Assembly: GCA_905221605.1 (NCBI GenBank)
Contig: CAJNDS010002380.1
Span: 315,360-379,359 of the forward strand
DNA from: Symbiodinium natans
Lineage: Eukaryota > Sar > Dinophyceae > Suessiales > Symbiodiniaceae
Reading direction: 5' to 3'
DNA length: 64,000 bases
A program made the translations under genes and the position numbers. This document shows, one piece after another, positions 52,646 through 60,197 of this stretch. The stretch's first letter is position 1; each line of letters starts with the position of its first letter. Below the pieces are notes generated by a model. The model saw only the letters and a list, made by a program, of their open reading frames with translations, was not told where the DNA came from and did not search any database.

Positions 52646-55297
52646 TCATCTATGCACAAACGTCAGCATGTCTGGGTCGTGGGCTTGGTAGAGGGCGCGA
52701 AGTTCTCGGAGTTGTTGTAGACGAACCGGCTCGGGGTACGCTATCTTTGAGATCATGTGGCGTCTCGTTCGGTATGCACTGGCACGGTGGACCATAGGTG
52801 TGGATCCCCGTGGCGAAAGGAGCTGGTGTGTCTGTGAGGGGAGAATGAGGCGAACTTCTTTGCGGTGTAGGTTGATGTTGCATCCGAGGTAGTTGGCTTC
52901 TTCTTGTTCTTCCAACAATATGGGCGGGCCGTAGAACTCTGTTTGGAGAAACTCGCTCCAAGGGCTCGTGTAAGCCCAACTTTGTGGCAGGATGCAAATG
53001 CGGTCGTCAACATATCTCTTGGCGAAGCGGTCGAGAATTGCGCATGATGCCAAGGCTATGCGATATGTTTCATGCCATTGATGTTCTTCGACACAACAGA
53101 CCATGTGGCACAACACCGGTGACATTGGGTGTCCCATTGGGCTACCTCTGGTCTGCTTGTATACTTGTTGTTGGGAGGTGAAGTAGCTGCACTTCAGGAC
53201 GTACTGAGTGATCTCCCAGATGTCGTGCATGTAGATGGTGCGTCGACCATGGTTGATCTGCTTGTACTTCCCATTGAACGTTCTGGCCGTCCTAAGCGTC
53301 TTTTTGGGGTCGTAGGTGATGGAGACGTCCTGCCATGTGTCAAAGCCGTGCTGGGAGTTGGCGAAGTACTTGTGCATGGTGATCATGAGGGCTTGGAGGA
53401 TACGTTCCTGTGGGACACTGGTGAAGAAGCCCGCGAGGTCCGCGATCTGCATGTGCATGTCCGCGTTGTTGTAGTTCATGAAGGTGTGAAGTTCCTTGAA
53501 GATCTTGTAGGAGTTGTCCTGTTGTAGCGCTTGGGGGAAAGAGATGTACATGATGTTGGTGATGATCTTGGCGACCGTGGAGAAGAGCTTCTTGGCGAAG
53601 TGCTGGGCAAACGAGACAATGGGCCGCGACTTGATGAAGCCCTTCTTGCGCTTGGGGAAGATGTAGGACACCGGGACTTTGTCCTTGCGGTTTGGGTTGA
53701 TGCCCCAGGCGTATCTTGTCTTGATGTTTTGGGGGAGTTGGTGCCACGCGTTGTGCGCCGCTGTGGTCGGGGTGATGTTGATCTTGGTGAAGACTTCAGG
53801 GTCGCCGTACATCTTGTCCATGAGCTGTTGGAAGTGGAGGGGGCAGTACGCTAGCATCTTGTGGGGATGGTGGTCCTCGCGCGCGATGATGTAGTCGCCG
53901 TGCTGGGTTTTGAGGCTTTTGACCATGTGATGGTTCACGTGTTCCTCCTTCACGTTGTGGCTAAGCTGTGCCGCCGGGGCAAGGGCGAGCTGCACGGCCT
54001 CCTTGGATGGGATGGAGAGTCCATTGCGTCTGCACCATTTTCGAACATCTTCCGTCGTCTGCGAAATCCAAGTATCTGGTTCCGGGAAGGTACCCGTCTT
54101 GGACGAGTAGGTGACGATGTGGTGTAGAGGGTCTTCTGGTGATGCGTGTGCGGTCTGAAGGTCGATGACTTGATGTTCACTGAGTTCCTGTGTAGGGTTG
54201 GGGCAAGTGCATCTTCTCGTAAGTTTTGGTCCAAAACACATTCGCTGCCAGTTGTGGCGCTGGGCCTCGATGCTGGATCCTGGTTTGGCTACCACCGTGA
54301 TCTTCGGAACATGTAGTGGGCATAGTTCGTGGTAGTGGCTGGCGATGATGGCGCGTAGAACTTCTCGGAGATGGCGTTGGCATTCTTCCATGGGTGGCAG
54401 CAAACTGGCGACGAGGGGTCTTATGTTAGGGGTCTCCATATGTCTCTTGTCGAGTGCCTTGACCAATGCTGCCTTGCAGAACTCTTTGTATGGGGATTCA
54501 AGAATGTTGGTCATTCGTAGTAGTGTGTATATGTTCTCGGCCGGGAAGTTGCTGCTCATCAACGTTCTGGTGGTTTTCCATCGCAGAGCCGTGGTGGAGC
54601 ACAGGGCGGTTAGGAGGCCCCACATGCGTGTTTTGGTGTCTATCTGTGCCTTGACGGCTCGCCAAGGTCTAGTTTTTCTGCCTAGGTGTCGATGTAGTCG
54701 GGCACGTAGTTTGGTTGCCAGCACGTTGACGTCGCAAATGATCTTGGGTTGGAAGGTGTGGCCTGTGTCTTCTTTGAAGTGCTTGTAGATGAAGGGGGCG
54801 TTGAGGGAGGGTTGGAGGTCCGCGATGTCTGCCTGCTCAATCATGTGCAACTCTGCCACATCGTCAACGCTGCGGACTTTGATCGGAACGAACTCCCAAT
54901 ATGTGTTGGTGGTGTGCCAGTAGTGTATGGCTGGTTCTGCGTTGACCAGTTTTTGAGCGGCGAGTGCATTGTGTTTTCTGCGTCGGTTGTCTTCTCTGAC
55001 TGTGACCTTCGTGGAGGTGCTGCCAATATAGAGGTGCTCAAACATGCGTCCGTGGTCGACTCTCCAGTACACTGCGTTCGGCTGATTGAAAAATTCGAAT
55101 GTGTAGAGCTCCGGGGTGATACGGTGAAACTGTTTGAGGCGTACCAGTCTGCGTCGATCAACTTGGCGTCGAGGAAAATGGCAAAGAGCGGTGAGCCAAA
55201 ACTTGCCGTAGAGCCAAGTGGAGTATCTGTGTAAGAAAGGTATGCGGTGAAATGTGTATTGGACCACGCTCTTCGCGATGTCCATGCACTTCACCAT
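52646..55297 (-). CDS. Giant element ORF4: Penelope-like reverse transcriptase with N-terminal GIY-YIG nuclease
   Basis: 883 residues from ATG. Residues 77-170 fit a GIY-YIG nuclease: VYWRVDHGR, LYIGST (89-94), R101, RRRKHN with H109, E154 and a QPSLN end. The linker has a Cys cluster near 363-368. The RT core lies at about 460-830: a Penelope-style pre-RT1 block ending in YGDPEVF, KSRPIVSF (557-563), catalytic D620 in ADLAGFFTSVP, YKQTRGSPMGHPMSP (713-727) and RYVDDR (D764, D765), with a downstream YLGCNINL. Canonical Penelope elements carry GIY-YIG at the C-terminus. The N-terminal position matches the Naiad/Chlamys clade described from algae and invertebrates. All visible catalytic residues are present. 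It probably nicks DNA and primes cDNA synthesis on target. Confidence 0.9.
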   Translation of the reverse strand: MVKCMDIAKSVVQYTFHRIPFLHRYSTWLYGKFWLTALCHFPRRQVDRRRLVRLKQFHRITPELYTFEFFNQPNAVYWRVDHGRMFEHLYIGSTSTKVTVREDNRRRKHNALAAQKLVNAEPAIHYWHTTNTYWEFVPIKVRSVDDVAELHMIEQADIADLQPSLNAPFIYKHFKEDTGHTFQPKIICDVNVLATKLRARLHRHLGRKTRPWRAVKAQIDTKTRMWGLLTALCSTTALRWKTTRTLMSSNFPAENIYTLLRMTNILESPYKEFCKAALVKALDKRHMETPNIRPLVASLLPPMEECQRHLREVLRAIIASHYHELCPLHVPKITVVAKPGSSIEAQRHNWQRMCFGPKLTRRCTCPNPTQELSEHQVIDLQTAHASPEDPLHHIVTYSSKTGTFPEPDTWISQTTEDVRKWCRRNGLSIPSKEAVQLALAPAAQLSHNVKEEHVNHHMVKSLKTQHGDYIIAREDHHPHKMLAYCPLHFQQLMDKMYGDPEVFTKINITPTTAAHNAWHQLPQNIKTRYAWGINPNRKDKVPVSYIFPKRKKGFIKSRPIVSFAQHFAKKLFSTVAKIITNIMYISFPQALQQDNSYKIFKELHTFMNYNNADMHMQIADLAGFFTSVPQERILQALMITMHKYFANSQHGFDTWQDVSITYDPKKTLRTARTFNGKYKQINHGRRTIYMHDIWEITQYVLKCSYFTSQQQVYKQTRGSPMGHPMSPVLCHMVCCVEEHQWHETYRIALASCAILDRFAKRYVDDRICILPQSWAYTSPWSEFLQTEFYGPPILLEEQEEANYLGCNINLHRKEVRLILPSQTHQLLSPRGSTPMVHRASAYRTRRHMISKIAYPEPVRLQQLRELRALYQAHDPDMLTFVHR

Positions 55298-55357
55298 GGA
55301 AGAGTGTATGCGGTTGAGTCGTCTAGAGGGTTGCTGCGTTGTGAGTAGGGTACCTAG

Positions 55358-57070
55358 TCAATGTAGGTATGAAGCGAGGCCTGCCACCACGATAGCGACT
55401 GCTGCCGTCCCTGCTGTGTTGGTGAGCTTGGGAAGAGACCAGGCCTTCACCATGTCCTGGTATGCCTGATCTTTTGGATGCGCCTCTGCATACACCGTGA
55501 GTCTCTTGGCAATTTCTTTCTGGGCCTGTAATTTAGGTCCAGACATCTTGAGGGTGGAGATCCAGGTGGTTGCTGACGGGGCCGCGTATCTTGATAGTGA
55601 GCTGGTGAGTTCATGTACTTGTCGGATCTTGTCCATTTTGGCCTTGTCACCTGGTTCTCGCTTCGGAGCTATGCCGCTGAGATACTGGATGAGTTCTTCG
55701 TCGTCGAATGCATTGACGATGTCGAGGAGGACTTTATTTTGTCTGCCGCCTGGTGATTCGAACGGGCGGCTGGATGCTGGTTCACCTGTGACCGGAGATC
55801 TTGGGCTGGGGTGGTTGGAGGGTGTGGTGATGCCTCCAATGAAGTTGGGGTCCATCTCGTCTTCCACGGTAGGTGGGTGGGGGTGAAGTGGGGGAGGGGG
55901 TTGAGGTGCTTGTTCGGCTGCTTCGGATGCTATCGGTTGCGATACTTGGGCGTCGTCGGCGTCGATAACCTGCACAAAGTCGTGGGTGTTGTCCTGAGCG
56001 CACGGATCTCGGTGTGGATGTGGTTGTTTACCGGATGATGGTGAAGTCTTGCTGGTGCCTGTTTCGAAGAAGTTGGGCATCTGGGTTTGGGTAGGTGGGA
56101 TGATGCCCTGCGGGAAGGGTGTCTTGCGGCTCTGACTTGCCAGCTGTGCGCGCAATCCTGCTATCTCCGCTTCTTTCTGTGCGAGTTGGGCACGTACTTG
56201 GGGTTGTACAGCAGGGGGATTGTTGTAGCGCATGAGGAGGTCTCCAATGTTGGCGACGAGCATCTCCATGGCTTCCTTCCGTTGGGCTTCAGAGGGCAGC
56301 ATTTCAGTACCGTTCTTCCACTTCCAATAGTTGACTGCGATGGTCTCGATGCGAATGTTGCGGTTGCGGATGAAGGTGGAGAGTTTCATGTGAAACACGG
56401 CATCGGGTAGTGACTTGTGGCCTTGGAACTGAGTCCATCGTCCGTTGGCGAGCTGTCGCAACATATAATTGTGCTTGCCCTCGAAGGCCACTTGCCAGAG
56501 TTTTATGTCGAACGGATCCATACCTGCCGTGCCATTTTTCTTGGCCGATGACGTGGCAGGTACGATTCTGGGCATCTGGACTCCTCCATACTGGTTTTTG
56601 TCGTAGAGCAGCTCGGTGGAATCCCAGTGGTCTGGGAGGTCATTGTTGGGCTGGTGGAAGATGTCCTGGAGCACTTCCTTGGCGCGTTCTTTGGGGTTAA
56701 GGCGGGCTGGGGTAGGGGCCGAAGATTGAGTAGATTGGATGGGAGAGTTCCCGTATATCGGGAGTCGCTGATCATGACGGTGGCGATCTCGTCGTGGGTT
56801 GTACACCGAATCTTGTCCGTGGTGAGGAAGCGTGTGGGACGTTGTGAATGTGGATCTGGGGGTCAAAGTCGGTCCCGAGCTGGGACGTGGGTTGGAGTGG
56901 AACGTGCGCGTGGATCTCGGTGATGCCGACCTAGTGCGATGCCTCCTAGATGGTCTTGGCGTGCTGAACCTTCTGGGTGATCTGGATCGTCTGGAACGGT
57001 TGCCTCGCCTGTGTGCGTCTGCATGCCATTGAGCATGTCGTTGATCATGGCGATCACGTCTGTCTGCCAT
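55358..57070 (-). CDS. Giant element ORF3: SR-rich protein with C-terminal membrane segment
   Basis: 570 residues from ATG. Residues 1-65 are Arg/Ser-rich (RRGNRSRRSRSPRRFSTPRP). A globular region lies at about 150-300 (DPFDIKLWQVAFEGKHNYML), followed by a short coiled coil (AQLAQKEAEIAGLRAQLASQ), a long Pro/Ser-rich acidic linker, and a conserved-looking helical block near 460-540. The last 22 residues (NTAGTAAVAIVVAGLASYLH) form a hydrophobic tail-anchor-like segment. It ends 60 bp before the RT gene. A Gag-like or assembly role is speculative. Confidence 0.8.
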   Translation of the reverse strand: MADRRDRHDQRHAQWHADAHRRGNRSRRSRSPRRFSTPRPSRRHRTRSASPRSTRTFHSNPRPSSGPTLTPRSTFTTSHTLPHHGQDSVYNPRRDRHRHDQRLPIYGNSPIQSTQSSAPTPARLNPKERAKEVLQDIFHQPNNDLPDHWDSTELLYDKNQYGGVQMPRIVPATSSAKKNGTAGMDPFDIKLWQVAFEGKHNYMLRQLANGRWTQFQGHKSLPDAVFHMKLSTFIRNRNIRIETIAVNYWKWKNGTEMLPSEAQRKEAMEMLVANIGDLLMRYNNPPAVQPQVRAQLAQKEAEIAGLRAQLASQSRKTPFPQGIIPPTQTQMPNFFETGTSKTSPSSGKQPHPHRDPCAQDNTHDFVQVIDADDAQVSQPIASEAAEQAPQPPPPLHPHPPTVEDEMDPNFIGGITTPSNHPSPRSPVTGEPASSRPFESPGGRQNKVLLDIVNAFDDEELIQYLSGIAPKREPGDKAKMDKIRQVHELTSSLSRYAAPSATTWISTLKMSGPKLQAQKEIAKRLTVYAEAHPKDQAYQDMVKAWSLPKLTNTAGTAAVAIVVAGLASYLH

Positions 57071-57290
57071 GGCGTGGGGGTATGGGGATGCTGATATGTT
57101 CAGCTGTTAGTGAAGAAGCCTACGTGAGGCACGCAACGGCTGTGTCAGGCACATGAAACACTACACTTGCAGAGGCAGCGTGTTCCGAAAATTGCATGCA
57201 GGATGTGAGGTGCATATGGCTGCAACTTCTCTCAACGGGTGCATGTGGCTGAGCTCGTTCCATCGTGAAACTATGTTTGCTGGGACCTCA

Positions 57291-59591
57291 TCATTTCAGA
57301 TACTTCCATTGATGTTGGCCTGCTTCTTGGTCAACGGTGGTGCGTCGTTGAAGTTCTAGTAGAGCGTGTCGTTGGTTGATGAAGTCCGTCCATTCCTCCT
57401 GGGTTGGCGTGGCCTGCGCTTGATTCTGCCTGATGTCTGGATCCTCCTGGAAGGCTGTAGGTGTTCCCGATACCGCCAACCACGTGGTTTGATGTACATG
57501 TAGAGCTTGGTGACGTTGGATTTGGCCTGATATCTTCGGGTGGGTCCAAAAGACCGAGTGCGTCCTGGGGTGTCCGATGACTGCAAGGGGTAGGGACAGC
57601 CATCTAAACGGGGAACTGGATGCCGTAGTGGATTGGAACCAGGCCCAGTCCAACTGTGTCTCCATCACGCTGCTGGCCGGGATTGCTAACATTGGCGTTT
57701 GTCCTCCTGGACTCAGTCGGTGAAGTTTGCCAATCAAATCAGGACGGCTTGTCCGCTTGGCGTCGAAACCGTCGATGGTGTGGCAAGGGTCCGCAAAGGT
57801 GAAGATGAGTGGGTCCCAAAGTCGATGTAGTACATGTGCTGCTTGGGTGGAGACTTGAACTGCGTGGATCTGTTGTGAAGTGAGGGGTAAGGCGAATCTC
57901 GGTGTCCATACCATGGTGGGCAGTGTGTCGCTGTGGAGGTGGTCGATGGTGAGTTTGGTGCGGATGTCGGGAGTGGAGGGTGGCGTCCATCTGGTCGTGT
58001 GGGTGAGCTTCTGAAGCGTATCGGTCCATATGTTGGTTGACCAGTGGTCCGGAATCTGGAACGTGTTGATTCCCTGAAGGCATTCTGTGTGGGAATCGAT
58101 GCTGGGCCATGTTCTGTGGAGCTGTAGGTCATGGTGAGCCTTGCGGAAGACTATGTTGCTGACCGCCTGCATGGTCATGATGCCCGAGATGGTGTTGTAC
58201 TTCGCAAGCATCGGCTGGTGGAAGGGTGGCGTAGTACTATGGAGCACCACGCAGAGGTCTTGTATGGGCGGAAGCAGGGGTACCAATCCTGCCGTGCTGG
58301 GTAGGACGTGTGCTGACCAGACTCTGTGGAAATGAGTGCAGGTCTGCTCCAGTCTGCCCATAGTTCTGGGATCTGCGAAGTTGTGTGTGAACATCCAGAG
58401 TTCCGGGTTCACACTTCGGAATTTGATGTAGCCCCAGTGCCAGAGCTGATAGATGTTGGGCATTGTGGCCAAATCTGGGCAAGTGCCTTTGCGTACGAGC
58501 ATCCTAAATTGTATGGCTGTGAACTGTATGATGTGAACTGCAGCGGTTCCTGATAGAATTTCGTGTAGGAGGGCACGTAGTCGTAGGTGTAGGGGCTTGG
58601 GTTGGGGAATGTCGACGGAGTCGGCGTAGCGTGCCATCTGGACGTGGGTGGATGCGTCGTCCTTGTACTGGTCCCAGGTCATGAGGATGCTGTTTTGAAG
58701 TTCTTGTTGGAGTGAGGGGAACTTGTGCACCAGCTGCTTCGGGAGGAAGGTCATGCGGTTGGGGAAGAATCGAATGACGGGTGTGCCGTCCTCTTGGAGT
58801 TCCCAATGGTGTGGTTCAACCGGAGGCAGCATGTGAACAAGTTCCGGTCGAATCGGTCGTCTCCACCACTGCGGCTGCACTTTCTCTATCTGATCAACTG
58901 GTAGAACTGGGCGTAGCCGGCCTTGGTCGTGATGTTGTGTGACGGATTGCGCGTCCACAGCTGGTTCAAGGCTGTCGAGCAGTTGTTGCAAGCTGCTGAC
59001 GTGCATGCCCATCGTGTGGACACCAGGATTTCGAAGTGGCGACCTGGATCTGTCTTCTCTGTGATGCCGTTCTTCGGGAGGAGGTACTGTGCGGTCGGGA
59101 GGTACGGGGATGTGTGGGAAGGCTCCAGTGTGCCAGGTTTGTAGGTCTCTGACAGGTTGGTCCGTGCCCGCATAATCCATGGACATGCCGGTGGCGTGGT
59201 CCTGGGGTGGTGTTTGTCGATTCGGATACCATCTCTGGAATTGGTTCGCATGGTCTTGTGAGGAGGTTGGAGGGGGAAGGGTATGGGGCATGGTACCGTG
59301 GTTTTCCGCGGAGGCAAGAACTCGACCGGGTTTGATTTCCATGTCTTGTAGTCGTCCTTGGCCGATTATCTCGGGGTAGTCGGTCTGCACCGCTCGCAAT
59401 CTGGATTGGTGCAGTATCTTGGCCTTCATGGTTTGCTGTCGAAATCTGTTGACGGTGTTGCTGATGCCCTCGTCAGTGGTGCTGAGCATCTCCATGTACT
59501 TGGATGGGTGCAAGTTGGTCGTCCATGGTCTGGCTGGCATCGACGACGTGTCCGTGGTAATGGGGGTGTCATCCTCCTCCACGATGCTCAC
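57291..59591 (-). CDS. Giant element ORF2: large protein of unknown function
   Basis: 766 codons in the frame SIVEEDDTPITTDTSSM. The frame has no ATG upstream of this point; it opens at a GTG and continues back to a TAG near 59640 as DPKYYKDGKPCLV. The real start is probably ATG 59709-59711 in the preceding frame (MDPAEDMEHALHRWLSGQVA), with a +1 shift near 59630-59640. The N-terminal third is disordered. From about 260 on it is dense, non-repetitive, Trp- and His-rich sequence with many predicted strands and helices. No catalytic motif recognised. Confidence 0.75.
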   Translation of the reverse strand: MSIVEEDDTPITTDTSSMPARPWTTNLHPSKYMEMLSTTDEGISNTVNRFRQQTMKAKILHQSRLRAVQTDYPEIIGQGRLQDMEIKPGRVLASAENHGTMPHTLPPPTSSQDHANQFQRWYPNRQTPPQDHATGMSMDYAGTDQPVRDLQTWHTGAFPHIPVPPDRTVPPPEERHHREDRSRSPLRNPGVHTMGMHVSSLQQLLDSLEPAVDAQSVTQHHDQGRLRPVLPVDQIEKVQPQWWRRPIRPELVHMLPPVEPHHWELQEDGTPVIRFFPNRMTFLPKQLVHKFPSLQQELQNSILMTWDQYKDDASTHVQMARYADSVDIPQPKPLHLRLRALLHEILSGTAAVHIIQFTAIQFRMLVRKGTCPDLATMPNIYQLWHWGYIKFRSVNPELWMFTHNFADPRTMGRLEQTCTHFHRVWSAHVLPSTAGLVPLLPPIQDLCVVLHSTTPPFHQPMLAKYNTISGIMTMQAVSNIVFRKAHHDLQLHRTWPSIDSHTECLQGINTFQIPDHWSTNIWTDTLQKLTHTTRWTPPSTPDIRTKLTIDHLHSDTLPTMVWTPRFALPLTSQQIHAVQVSTQAAHVLHRLWDPLIFTFADPCHTIDGFDAKRTSRPDLIGKLHRLSPGGQTPMLAIPASSVMETQLDWAWFQSTTASSSPFRWLSLPLAVIGHPRTHSVFWTHPKISGQIQRHQALHVHQTTWLAVSGTPTAFQEDPDIRQNQAQATPTQEEWTDFINQRHALLELQRRTTVDQEAGQHQWKYLK

Positions 59592-59711
59592 AAGGCAAGG
59601 CTTGCCATCTTTGTAGTATTTGGGGTCCTAGTACTTGCACAACCTGATGATCGGCGACTTGTCCGCTTAGCCAGCGGTGAAGGGCGTGCTCCATGTCTTC
59701 TGCCGGATCCA
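59592..59711 (-). CDS. Likely N-terminal segment of ORF2 in the preceding frame
   Basis: From ATG, MDPAEDMEHALHRWLSGQVA and DHQVVQVLGP read naturally, then the frame degenerates to a TGA. The +1 frame takes over with YYKDGKPCLVSIVEEDD. Either a programmed shift at CTA-GGA-CCC or a one-base indel. Confidence 0.5.
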
Positions 59712-60197
59712 TGATGAAAGTGAGCGTCTAATGATCCGTTATGGTCAAGAGCAAAACTGCATGCGAAATGCAATCCGCACTAACGACACCTAAAGGCGGC
59801 CAGAGCATGTCTCTCAAGGTCAAGGTCTAACGCATCACAGCAGTGCACGAATTCACTTGACGCGTGATTTCATGTGCCGAAGAGAAAAGACAGGCTGATT
59901 CATCCGTAACGCAGTACTACATGCATCCGATTGCAATCCGTGACTGGCGCACACACTGGGCTGAATGCATAGAGCTCGGTGTGGATATTTCAAACAGTTC
60001 GGAACTGCAGAGTGATGTGTGGTGGGGTGGGGGTGCACTCCCTCCAATCTACGACCTGCTCCGCTTGATGCCTTCCATTTTGACATGCTGTGATTAACGC
60101 GCTGGTGCCGTACGAGTGAGGGTTCGTGAAGGTGAAAAAGAAATCGTCACTTTGCTCTTCACGATGAGGAAGAAGGATTCGCCAGCTCAGGTAGTTG
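59712..60197. other. Intergenic stretch between ORF1 and ORF2
   Basis: No convincing frame. A 77-codon minus frame (59853-60086) has an ATG but unremarkable composition and may be chance. Confidence 0.4.
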
